64,000 nucleotides of DNA from the NCBI GenBank assembly GCA_036245525.1, contig BTPG01000004.1:162374574-162438573 (forward strand), given 5' to 3'. This document shows positions 42,419-51,470 of the stretch, one piece after another. Both the position numbers and the translations under genes were made by a program. The first letter of the stretch is position 1. Each line of letters begins with the position of its first letter. The notes under the pieces were generated by a model. The model ran no database searches and was not told where the DNA came from. It saw only the letters and a list, made by a program, of their open reading frames with translations. Origin of the DNA: Semisulcospira habei (taxonomy: Eukaryota > Mollusca > Gastropoda > Semisulcospiridae).

Positions 42419-43294
42419 ATGAGTGGTGGTCCAAAGCCGAGAATCATACCAGTTGCGTGTCCGGTTACAGAGTTGAAAGATTTGGCAGACGTCCAGGATT
42501 TTGAGAAGGAAGGAGAAATTGGAGAAATATATGGTTTTGAACTTGATTCAAATGGCATGTACAAGAGGAAAGTAATTGTTGACATGAAAGACGGTGAAAA
42601 ACAGATTCCTAAACTTGGTCAGCTGCGTGATGTTACTGTACCTACTCCACCTGTAAATAATTCGCCCTACAACTTAATACATGTGGGAAATAAGTGGGTT
42701 GTTTCACCTGTACCGGCACCACCACCCACAATTGACTGGGACATAAAGATTGAATTTATTAGTCCTTATGTATACACTGATGACGAAGGTGCCTTAGTGT
42801 TTAGGAAGGTTGTTAATTCTGGGCCGCTTATTGTAAGCATTGTTCCAAGTTTTGCCCCAGACAACAATAGCAGAGAAAAACTGAAAGTTGAAAATTATGA
42901 GAGACGGCGGTATCTTCTTACAACTAGAAAGGGTAGATCAGATACTTCTGTTGTGTTTATGCCAGCAAGCTTAGTCATGGCTAGAGAAGCGACAATAGTA
43001 TTTGAAATTATCATGAAATCTGTAGCTTCTGCGAAAGAGGCAAATATTGCGCAGGGGATTAAACTTACATGGGATGAAACAGTAACAGAATCAACAAAGG
43101 TCTTTATTGCTATTACAAAAAATGTTGATGTTATTAATGTTTCGAGCAGTGTTCCAGCTGTCAAGGTGGTGGTCGACAAAACAACTTTTGTTCGTCTAAC
43201 TTACATAAACCTTGAACACATTGATCTTGTTGCATTTTATTATGCCAGCAAATTGTATACTTTTGAAGAGTTGCAAAATGTAATTGCTGATTAA
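42419..43294 (+). CDS. Polinton protein of unknown function (291 aa)
   Basis: Starts 21 bp after the penton stop, directly after TTTATAAAAA. The N-terminal part (about 1-75) is acidic; a Pro-rich hinge (VSPVPAPPPT, about 98-108) leads to a beta-rich C-terminal domain (about 110-285) with alternating hydrophobic residues. No catalytic or membrane motif is visible. Its position in a same-strand block with penton and the 228-aa gene suggests a virion or assembly role. No homologue survives in copy 1, which lacks this half. Confidence 0.55.
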   Translation: MSGGPKPRIIPVACPVTELKDLADVQDFEKEGEIGEIYGFELDSNGMYKRKVIVDMKDGEKQIPKLGQLRDVTVPTPPVNNSPYNLIHVGNKWVVSPVPAPPPTIDWDIKIEFISPYVYTDDEGALVFRKVVNSGPLIVSIVPSFAPDNNSREKLKVENYERRRYLLTTRKGRSDTSVVFMPASLVMAREATIVFEIIMKSVASAKEANIAQGIKLTWDETVTESTKVFIAITKNVDVINVSSSVPAVKVVVDKTTFVRLTYINLEHIDLVAFYYASKLYTFEELQNVIAD

Positions 43295-43323
43295 ATAAAA
43301 AAAAATATTTGTCAATAAAAAAA

Positions 43324-44010
43324 ATGGTAAACTTCTATCCGCAACTACCGATGCTTGAGCCGACTGAAACAAATGTGATGACTAAAACAACACTTGTGCC
43401 TGATACACATATGTCAATTGCATCAGATAAAACATTACAGGCAGATGCATTCAGATTAAATAATATTACAGAAGCTTTGAAATATTTGGAGAGTGAGGAG
43501 GCGAAATACTCACGGTGCAAAAGATGGTATAAGACCGTTTTTAATTCTGTTCAAAACACTTCTATGGCTATTGGTGCAGTTTCAGCTTCATGTTCTGTAG
43601 GGGGTATCGTTCTGTTCGCCACAGGAATTGGAAGTTTGGCTGGAATAGCAGTTGAGGGTGTTAGCGTTGCTACATGTCTGGCTTGCTTTGGTTTGGAGGC
43701 CTTGAACAAGAGGTTTCACACAAAATTACAGAAACATGAAGCATTGAGTACGCTTGCTGGTGCAAAGCTTAGCAGTATGAAACTTATTATCAGTAAGGCA
43801 TTGAATGATAATTTTATTGAAGACGAAGAATTTAAGCGGGTCCAGGATGATTTAAATAATTACAAGAAACAGAAGTCTGAAATACAAAATAAGATGCGTA
43901 GTCAATCTCCTGTGAATGTTGAAGAGCTAAAAGCCAGTTTTTTAGCAGAGGGAAAAAAGATAGGGGTACAGGAAACCACAGAAAAACTACACAATCTTTT
44001 AAACAAATAA
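43324..44010 (+). CDS. Membrane protein with two hydrophobic segments and coiled coil (228 aa)
   Basis: The start at 43324 is the first true ATG and directly follows GTCAATAAAAAAA; the frame is open a few codons upstream only through non-ATG codons. Residues about 80-128 form two Gly/Ala/Val-rich hydrophobic segments of the small-residue type seen in membrane-active viral proteins. A coiled-coil-prone, lysine-rich C-terminal half follows (about 135-215). Near the end, codons GGA AAA AAG contain an A-AAA-AAG heptamer; a shift there would enter the orphan frame that ends in PSAPPPEYY. Function unknown. Confidence 0.55.
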   Translation: MVNFYPQLPMLEPTETNVMTKTTLVPDTHMSIASDKTLQADAFRLNNITEALKYLESEEAKYSRCKRWYKTVFNSVQNTSMAIGAVSASCSVGGIVLFATGIGSLAGIAVEGVSVATCLACFGLEALNKRFHTKLQKHEALSTLAGAKLSSMKLIISKALNDNFIEDEEFKRVQDDLNNYKKQKSEIQNKMRSQSPVNVEELKASFLAEGKKIGVQETTEKLHNLLNK

Positions 44011-44132
44011 AAATCAGATTTGGTAATCAATCAATATTTTTGTCATATGCTTTGCAGAGAGATGACACGTCATTTACACCACTTGTGCCTGATTATTTAG
44101 TCCCATCTGCACCACCTCCAGAGTACTACTGA
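43923..44132 (+). other. Orphan reading frame ending in PSAP/PPxY late-domain-like motif
   Basis: This frame overlaps the 228-aa gene end and continues 122 bp beyond it. It has no ATG. Its last part is protein-like and ends PLVPDYLVPSAPPPEYY before a TGA at 44130-44132, so PSAP and PPEY overlap. It could be reached by a minus-one shift at the A-AAA-AAG heptamer (43953-43959). Alternatively it could be spliced in at an acceptor-like TATGCTTTGCAG ending at 44057. PSAP recruits TSG101 and PPxY recruits NEDD4-type ligases in other viruses. Confidence 0.4.
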
Positions 44133-44207
44133 GAAAAAAAAGTTTTTTTATTGTCCTTGTATCTTGATAAATCTGACCGAGTAAGTTGTGACTTAAGTCA
44201 AGTTGTT

Positions 44208-44276
44208 GTAAGAACTTTGGGTAAGTACTTGTAAGAACTTAGGGTAAGTACTTGTAAGAACTTAGGGTAAGTAATT
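44208..44276. repeat. Three 23-bp tandem repeats
   Basis: Unit GTAAGAACTTAGGGTAAGTACTT repeated three times with two substitutions, just outside the last Polinton gene. It may mark the subterminal region of the element. Confidence 0.9.
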
Positions 44277-44417
44277 AATAAGTTCTTATGACAACACACT
44301 TAAAGGTTACCTCTGCAGGTTCCTAAAAGTTAGTTGCAACTTGTTAATAAGTATTAAGTTTCACTTGGCATCACTTGATCAGGTAAATGATTAGGTATTG
44401 ACAGAGACAATAGTTAT

Positions 44418-44625
44418 AGAGAAAGATAATAGGAGACCCGTAAGATAATCAGATCAATAAGGCCGCATCAGTCATACTCATCACTTTTTTAAAATCAAAG
44501 GGTTGATTTAGAATTAACGGGGGTAAAATTGGGGTCAAAATTTTGATATTAAAAATGGCGTAAATTAATGATGGATGCGGCTCTATTGAATTCATTGTCT
44601 TACGGGTCTCCTATTATCTTTCTCT
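44418..44625. mobile_element. MITE-like element with 28-bp inverted ends
   Basis: The left end AGAGAAAGATAATAGGAGAC plus CCGTAAGA (44418-44445) is the exact inverse of the right end at 44598-44625. A weaker inner pair contains GGCCGCATC and GATGCGGC. The interior is AT-rich without coding capacity. No clear TSD is seen. Confidence 0.85.
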
Positions 44626-44627
44626 GA

Positions 44628-44765
44628 AGCCGCCCCCAGAATTTACTGGTAGCACCACTCGCACAGCATGTATTGCATCTCTAAAGCTTTATGTGGTGTT
44701 GCAGTGGAAGAAGACAGACTAATTTTGAAAAGGCAACACATAGGCAATATTGTGGTGTAATTATT
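44628..44765. repeat. Dispersed repeat family H, copy 1
   Basis: Shares with 50780-50935 the blocks GCCGCCYCCAGAATTT, CTAAAGCTTTATGKGGTGTT, GCAGTGGAAGAAGAC and AATTATTCTTTACTT. The right end is replaced by LINE sequence at 44766, so the LINE probably inserted into it: sequence following the break in the other copy (TTAACRAAGGCGTCGCCC) resumes at about 45391. Confidence 0.75.
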
Positions 44766-45390
<625 letters not shown>

Positions 45391-45392
45391 TT

Positions 45393-45455
45393 AAACGAAG
45401 GCGTCGCCCAAAGCCAAAAATACACTCAGATTAGCTTTGGGCGACGCCTTTGTTT
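45393..45455. repeat. Short perfect-stem hairpin
   Basis: Arms AAACGAAGGCGTCGCCCAAAGC type at 45393-45414 and its inverse at 45434-45455, one mismatch, loop 19 nt. A related half-site is at 50933-50965. It looks like the inner fold of a small MITE family. Confidence 0.85.
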
Positions 45456-45689
45456 AATACTAAAACGTTGAATGCAGTGCAGTGTCCCCCTTCCCCCCCC
45501 CCCTCCTCACCCCCCCCCCCCCCCCCCCCCCACCTCCCCCACACAATCCCCGTTGTTTGATTTTTCGGTCACCGGAAGAGTATGGTTTCGTGTTGGGAGA
45601 CCTTTTGTGTCAGGTTGAAGGTCACAAACAAAAAGTTGGACACCCCCCCCCCCCTCCCCTTCTCCCTCGAGGTAACTGATTCGCCCCTA
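45456..45689. other. C-rich low-complexity stretch
   Basis: Long C runs at 45496-45531 and 45644-45655. The proline-rich frame here is not a gene. Confidence 0.7.
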
Positions 45690-45945
45690 TGGTTAACTAA
45701 CTTTTAGTTCCCGGGGTCACCCCGGTCAGCCTCACAAGGTTGGTTTTTCTCTTTTTTGTGGGGCATTTGGTTCTGTCTACGGTTATATCCAATCACCTGC
45801 ATTTTCTTTGTTAAACTCTCCCTCCTGTCTTCTCTGCATGTAGCCCTTGATATTGGATGTGTGTTGCTAAATGGTCTGCTGCACCTTAGAGATGATAGGT
45901 AATGTGTTTGCGGTTAAAGCATTTTTAATTATATACTGATCAACA
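45690..45945. repeat. Interspersed repeat family G, partial diverged copy
   Basis: Contains the AACTTTTAGTTCCCGGGGTC and CACCCCGGTCAGCC motifs and the CTTGATATTGGATGTGTGTT segment of the family found at 24779 and 26022. Confidence 0.6.
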
Positions 45946-47075
45946 AAAGAAACGCGAATTTTTCACCATAGCGCTTTTCTTCGTAAATATGCTTTAATCC
46001 GGGTTATTTCGACGTCATTTATTAGAAAATGTTATGAAGAGTGTGTTATGTCGTGTGCAAATAGAATGTTTAGTCTTAAAAATCGCACATCGATGAGTTA
46101 TGACGTCATCAGTGACACTACCATCAAAGGATATTGAAAATGAAATGGGGAGCATCTGCAGAGGACACAGCTGAAAGCCAACCAATGTGCAGTGTCGCTA
46201 GGGTCCGTGTGCATGAAAATCCGGCCTGTTTGGTCTTGACCTACTTTTCGTTTGTCAAAGGCACCTAAATAGTCAACATGACCTACAAACATGAAAATCA
46301 AAAAGTTCTTTAATTTTAGGTTAGCGGCCATATTTACCTCATCAAATGGATATGGGTGTGTTCTTTATCTCTGTGTCAGTCACTGGAGCATACAAAATGG
46401 TTTGAAAGTAATTCACATTAAATCAAATAAGTTAAATATTTATTAATAAAATTATGTACACCGGAAGTTCTGGTTCTCTAATAAATTTCTCGAGTCAAAT
46501 TTTGTTTGAGGCAGTTAATAACATCATAAGCAATCCACACAACTTTTGTGTTAAAACATATCACAGGAAACTTGCTTCACAGAGTGTGTCCAGTTTTGCT
46601 TATTTTCATCACTAATGAAACCCTGTGTCCTCCAAGGTAGCCATGGGCGATAACTCCTCCAAATTGTGTTGGAAGGTAGCTCAGACAGTAGGCTGAACAC
46701 CTGAAGTAAGCAACAAATAAAATGTTCTTGTTTTGCTGTCAGGGTGGCTCTTTGTTTGCACTTACAGACACTTTTCGCGTTTTTAATGGAAGTCAGTATA
46801 ATTTCCACGTACATATTTTGTAATTGCAATGACTTTTTTTTAAAAACTAGAGTACGCATAAATTAGCATGAAGCATGTCTTGGGTTTATTTAGCATGTAA
46901 AAACATTAACATACTAATCTATACTTATGTTCTTTAAACGGCAATAACGAGTGTTAGGAAAGCTTGCGCATTGTATTTTGTAAAGGGCTGGGACCCTAGG
47001 TCACTGCTGAAGCTCCTTCATGGGCTTGAATTACAGTTCTATCACCTTATGAACGTCTGAATTTGTCTGTGACTG
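45946..47075. other. Non-coding stretch
   Basis: No gene is recognised. About 46905-46990 resembles parts of the repeat family at 51311-51470 (GAGTGTTAGGAAAGCTTG and AAGGGCTGGGACCCTAGG). Confidence 0.4.
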
Positions 47076-47089
47076 TGAAATCCGCGCAT

Positions 47090-47118
47090 CTATCTATCTG
47101 TCTGTCTGTCTGTCTGTC

Positions 47119-47151
<33 letters not shown>

Positions 47152-48061
47152 ATCCCGTAGTCTTGCCGACCGTTGGGGCACCACTGATGACTTGGCAACC
47201 AGCTCTCTCCATTCCTCTCTGTTCTCTGCCATTCTCAGCGAATCGCCCAGCTTCAGTCCTGTCCACTCTGAGATATTGTCCTCCCATCTTTTCCTCTGTC
47301 TCCCTCTCCTTCGTCCTCCTTGCACAGTGCCTTGCAGGATTGTTTTGGCAAGCCCTGCTGAACGCGTGACATGCCCATACCACTTCAGTTTGCGTTTTCT
47401 CACAATGGCTAATAAGTCTTCATAGGGCCCGATGGCTTGCCTGATTCTGCTTCCCACTTCCTCGTTTGTGATGTGATCTCTGTATGAGATGCCAAGCAGC
47501 CTTCGAAAACATCTCATTTCAGTGGCTTGTATCCTCCTTTCAAGGTCTGCTGTGAGGGTCCATGACTCGCAGGCATACAAGAGCACTGAGATGACTAAGG
47601 AGCGCATCAGTCTGATCTTGGAGCAGAGTGTGATGTTTCTGTCCTTCCATATGGTCTTCAATCTTGTCAGTGCTGTTGTTGTCTGCGCAATCCTGGACAG
47701 TATTTCTGGTTTTGATCCCTCATCTGTCACAATGGCTCCTAAGTATTTGAATTTCGTAACTGTTTCCAGTTTTTGGCCTCCAACCATGATTTCAGTGCCA
47801 ATGCCACTGGCGTTATTGGTCATCAGTTTGGTCTTCTCTGCACTGATTTCCATCCCATGTGCAATGGCTGTACTATCCAGCTTTTCCACCAGCTGAGCTA
47901 GCTCCTTCTCTGTTCCTGCAAGGCCATCAATGTCGTCCGCAAAGCGCAAGTTCGTGATTGTTCTGCCTCCAATACTGACAGTTCCTTCATGATCTTTCAG
48001 AGCGTCCGTCATGATTCTTTCCAGGAAGATGTTGAAAAGAGTAGGTGAGAGCAAGCAGCCT
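47090..48061 (-). mobile_element. 5'-truncated RTE-type LINE with exact TSD
   Basis: The insertion is flanked by an exact 14-bp duplication, TGAAATCCGCGCAT (47076-47089 and 48062-48075). The 3' end on the minus strand is a (CTAT)n/(CTGT)n-type tail at 47090-47155. The remaining 0.9 kb codes for the second half of the reverse transcriptase. Confidence 0.93.
47140..48061 (-). pseudogene. RTE reverse transcriptase C-terminal half, open but headless
   Basis: A continuous frame of about 300 codons from the QGCLLSPTLF motif through the catalytic RFADDIDGL box, TKFKYLGAIV, LLYACESWTL, the KLKWYGHVTR motif and the terminal RKRWEDNISEWTG stretch. The apparent start Met comes from the target-site sequence, not from the LINE. 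The endonuclease and first half of the polymerase domain are missing, so it cannot move itself. The absence of internal stops and the exact TSD indicate a young insertion, unlike the RTE copy at 2099-5398. The two belong to different subfamilies. Confidence 0.9.
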
Positions 48062-48075
48062 TGAAATCCGCGCAT

Positions 48076-48987
48076 AGCATTTTGATAACTTTTAGTAATA
48101 AATGTTAAAGACTAAAAACTATATTAGATCATGATGTCAGTTGAAGACAAGTTGAATGCATGTTTTGTTACTTTATGTTTGTTTGTTCAAACGGCCCTTA
48201 TCTTATGTTGCATAGCCATAGTAGGCCTGTAGATTCCCCTTTGAGGTTCCTTCATACGTGTTCTGAAAAGACACGCGCGGCCATGCCTTGGGCCCTTAGA
48301 ACTGTATTGTAATTCCCACAGGGATGTTTAGGGCGCGAGGTAAAAGCACTGAAAAGAATAATGATAGTATTCGCATGCAAGCTCGTAACAAATACTGGTT
48401 CAGAGAAAAAGGAAGAAATCTGTTTATTTTCTGGTAAGAATATGTGTTCTGAGACTTTGTTCACAATGCGGTTGTGAACATTTCCTCTTGAGCTACAGGC
48501 TACACAATTTCGACAGGAAATGGAAAAAATCGAAGGAGGCAACAGCATAAAAAGTGATGGTATATCTATATACTTTAACGGCAATGAACATGATGCTTGC
48601 ACGCTGTGCTGACGCTAATTTTCCAGTCTGACCGAGTCAGCGCCTGGGGCTTAGGATGAACTTTCCTGAGAAATCTGATCTGAAGAAGCTATTATATGAC
48701 AAAGAAGGTCATCCTTGCAGCAGTAGCCGGTCCACTGGTAAACAACATCTGAATAAAACTCAATCGTGATGTCACTCTTGTCTACAACTTTCAACATAAA
48801 ACTGGATATTCGGAGATAAAGTGTTGTTTTCAAGTTTCAGAAATATACTGAATCTTTTTTCCCAAGATCCCCCTTTCAGCCTTGCGGATTAGGTGATATT
48901 GACCGAAGCTTGGCCCAAACAAACCAAACTTGGTCTATATATTATTTATATTATGACTAGTGAAGAGGGGATATAAGTTACTAGTAT
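48076..48987. other. Non-coding stretch, no gene seen
   Basis: Short frames only, no domain. No repeats shared with other parts of the window were noticed. Confidence 0.4.
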
Positions 48988-49121
48988 CAGGGGTTTGCTA
49001 CACGGACCTTGCAGGCCTAAGGGAGGTCAAAGTAAACGTTGTACGCCGAAGGCCTTCTGGCGTGTACAACTGTTATTTTGACCTCCCTCAGCTCTACAAG
49101 GGTCCGTGCAGCAAACCCCTG
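48988..49121. repeat. 134-bp near-perfect hairpin
   Basis: Left arm 48988-49047 begins CAGGGGTTTGCTACACGGAC; right arm 49059-49121 ends with the inverse GTCCGTGCAGCAAACCCCTG. Loop about 11 nt. Mismatches and small bulges are few. It is either a tiny foldback transposon or a source of double-stranded/small RNA. Confidence 0.85.
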
Positions 49122-50156
49122 TTACCAATGATGTATTTCATTTGATTTCTAACACTCAGTCGCTTACGGCAAATTTATACGTGAATTGTGCATTTTGAAG
49201 TTGTCTTTTCGACAGTTTGCACACATGTAGTCCTCTATCCAATGAACGTTTTTGACAGCTGGGGCATCGCGGAGAGTCAGTTTGGTTTCCATGACAACAG
49301 CACTTCAATATAGTCGCTTAAACCCTGCGAGATTTAGTTTTCTGAGCATACTGCACAAACAATTGAAAAAATATGTCATAATAAATTTACAGAATTTGTT
49401 GTTTGAGTGTTCAGTTGAAAGAGAGACTGTTATATGCATAATTTGTTGCTTGTGCGTTTGTTTGTTCGTACACATGCATATTTGCATACTGTCCTTTTTA
49501 ACGTGTAATAGTCAGAATCATTAGAGATACTTTTGAGCAGCTGTGTTTGCCTACAAAGATACTAGTACATTAGTATGTTTTAACAACTGTTTTCTGCATT
49601 TTGCTTATGTCCAGGCAAGGTCAACGGTAACATTAGTGTTTAAATAACTGTAACGGCCAGCAATACATTACGCACAACATCTGCTCACACAAGCAGTTCA
49701 TGTTTGTGTCTCAGGACATGTAAGATGACGCTATGCCTACCAACCAGCCGCTATTGATCAAGGATGAGGTCAAATGAAGGTTAAAGGCAATACATGCGTA
49801 CTGTACTAAAATAAATAACGTTGGAATACTTTCGTAAATTACAGAAGCCAGAGATTTAAACTTGACACAAGAATAGTTGAGGTAAGATTAATATATATAT
49901 ATATAATTTTGGCTGACCTTTCTCAAAAATCAAGGCCGGAAAGACGAAAACAAAAAACAAAGAACAGAATTCACCACTTTTCTAGTTTGTTCAGATGCTA
50001 TTACAGTTTTATACATTTAGAGGTCAAACGTGGATCACAGGCTGCTTTGGAAAAGACATTTCTGTGTGTGCTTGGTTTGTGGAGTAGTCTGATAGGTCAA
50101 ATGAACAAGAGGTCAACACACATATAAAAATGCCTGCTTTCAGACAAACGGCTTTA
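49122..50156. other. Non-coding stretch, no gene seen
   Basis: A-T-rich DNA with a short (AT)n at about 49890-49904. No supported gene. Confidence 0.4.
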
Positions 50157-50350
50157 TGCAGTAGGTGTTCAGTGGAAGGCTCAAAATGATAGGTCTGTCA
50201 TTCCTTCTCTCCCACTACCCTCTCTTTCTAGATCTTGTGAGCGATGCAGTTACCAAAAGGGCATCTGATGTCCTTATGACACAATGCAAGCTTATCAGCT
50301 TGGAATTCCATGGCATTAGTACAGCAGAGCATTTCTCAGATTTGAAAGGA

Positions 50351-50416
<66 letters not shown>

Positions 50417-50565
50417 TCAATAAATTCTGAGAATGCTGTGCTAATGCCATGGAAATCCAGGCTGGTAAGCTTGCATTGTGTCATCAGGACATAAGCTGTC
50501 CTTTTGTGACTGCATCGCTTATTAGATCTTTTGAGCCTTCCACTGAACACCTACTACATAAGGTA
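50157..50565. repeat. Inverted repeat of family F around an (AT)n core
   Basis: The arm at 50157-50354 is the inverse of 50413-50565: both contain the CACTGAACACCTACT, GACTGCATCGCT and CATTGTGTCATCAGGAC blocks in mirrored order. The left arm has about 45 bp of extra sequence. The (AT)n core is at 50355-50412. The right arm continues into the hammerhead-bearing part of the family. Confidence 0.88.
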
Positions 50566-50768
50566 ATGGGGACTACCCCCAGGCGCCCCGCAACCCGCTG
50601 GAGAATATCCAGTCCTCCCCCCGAGAGGGGAGGATAGTGCATGAATATTCCCAAACAGACCTTGGACCTGCTGGATAGATTTAAGATTTTTGCCGCCTAC
50701 GACCGGTTTCGACCCAAGGTGGGTCTCATCAGGTAGGCATACGGCGTAACCTGAACTTGCAAACAACG
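50412..50768 (-). mobile_element. Retrozyme-like repeat family F with hammerhead ribozyme
   Basis: About 350 bp, non-coding, shared block for block with 28128-28530 and, without the ribozyme end, with 50990-51200. The minus strand carries a complete hammerhead at 50692-50745. Non-autonomous retroelements with hammerheads and no coding capacity are known as retrozymes; Penelope-like elements also carry such motifs. Only one ribozyme is seen here, whereas an active unit needs two in direct order, so this is a partial copy. Confidence 0.75.
50692..50745 (-). ncRNA. Hammerhead ribozyme, type I-like, minimal stem III
   Basis: Minus strand elements by position: stem I strand 50738-50733 (GCCTAC); core CTGATGA 50732-50726; stem II 50725-50721 and 50715-50711 (GACCC/GGGTC) with loop ACCTT; core GAAA 50710-50707; stem III CCGG 50706-50703 with no loop; T and C at 50702-50701 completing a GUC triplet; returning stem I strand GTAGGC 50700-50695. 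Three more stem I pairs (GCC/GGC) form beyond a GTAT bulge. Cleavage is expected between 50701 and 50700. The loopless stem III suggests it acts as a dimer. Confidence 0.9.
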
Positions 50769-50779
50769 CATGTACTAGA

Positions 50780-50965
50780 TGCCGCCTCCAGAATTTGACT
50801 GGTAGCAACCACTAGTCTAGCGTGGCTTGCATCCCTAAAGCTTTATGGGGTGTTGCAGTGGAAGAAGACTGACCAATTTTGAAAAGGCAACACCTAGGCA
50901 ATTTTGTGGTACAATTATTCTTTACTTTTAACAAAGGCGTCGCCCAAAGCCAAAAAATGCACTCA
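50780..50965. repeat. Dispersed repeat family H, copy 2, with half hairpin
   Basis: Matches 44628-44765 and then continues into TTAACAAAGGCGTCGCCCAA, the left arm of the hairpin at 45393. This shows the order H then hairpin in an undisturbed copy and supports the LINE insertion at 44766. Confidence 0.75.
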
Positions 50966-50989
50966 ATCAGAGTAGCTCCAAGGGACATA

Positions 50990-51311
50990 ATTTTTCAATA
51001 AATTCTGAGAATGCTGTGCTAATGCCATGGAAATCCAGGCTGGTAAGCTTGCATTGTGTCATCAGGACATCAGCTGTTCTTTTGTGACTGCATCGCTTAT
51101 TAGATCTTTTGAGCCTTCCACTGAACACCTACTACATAAAGTAATAGGGACTACCCCCAGGCGCCCCGCAACCCGCTGGAGAATATCCAGTCCTCCCCCC
51201 GAGAAAGACTGGATAGAAAGGGGAGGACTGGATATTCTCCAGCGGGTTGCGGGGCGCCTGGGGGTAGTCCCTATTACTTTATGTAGTAGGTGTTCAGTGG
51301 AAGGCTCAAAA
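50990..51311. repeat. Family F copy ending in a perfect 92-bp palindrome
   Basis: 50990-51198 matches 50405-50607. Bases 51107-51198 are then repeated exactly in inverse at 51220-51311, around a 21-bp spacer. The right arm ends where another repeat family begins. The perfection of the arms implies a very recent event or an assembly/cloning artefact. Confidence 0.9.
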
Positions 51312-51470
51312 CACGCACTTGGTTTTGAGGATGCAGACAAGAGAGACTATCTTGTCAAAACACCAAAAAGGAATGCATACTTACATACTTTAAACTTAAT
51401 AACGAATGTTAGGGGAGCTTAGGCGGGGTAGGCATTGTGTCTAGTGAAGGGCTGGGACCCTAGGGAACGT
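51311..51470. repeat. Dispersed repeat family J, single arm
   Basis: Blocks CACGCACTTGGTTTTGAGG, ATGCAGACAAGAGAGACTAT, GAATGCATACTTACATACTT and AACGAATGTTAGGGGAGCTT occur in inverse at 60778-60915 and partly at 61748-61806 and 46920-46990. It is one arm of the foldback element seen whole at 60778-61806. Confidence 0.8.

Larger units (their letters stand above)
30662..44132. mobile_element. Polinton/Maverick (adintovirus-like), copy 2, nearly intact
   Basis: About 13.5 kb of tightly packed genes: protein-primed DNA polymerase and retroviral-type integrase, packaging ATPase, probable major capsid and penton proteins, and several small membrane or coiled-coil proteins. This combination defines Polintons and the related adintoviruses. 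Gene blocks are divergent or convergent with 20-50 bp gaps and many overlaps. All long genes except the ATPase are open, so the insertion is recent or maintained. I find no terminal inverted repeats and no flanking 6-bp duplication, so the ends are uncertain; the limits given are those of the coding region. Confidence 0.93.

Noticed and set aside
44208..44276. Possible CRISPR-like repeat
   Set aside because: Three 23-bp units are directly adjacent without spacers, in an animal genome; a minisatellite.
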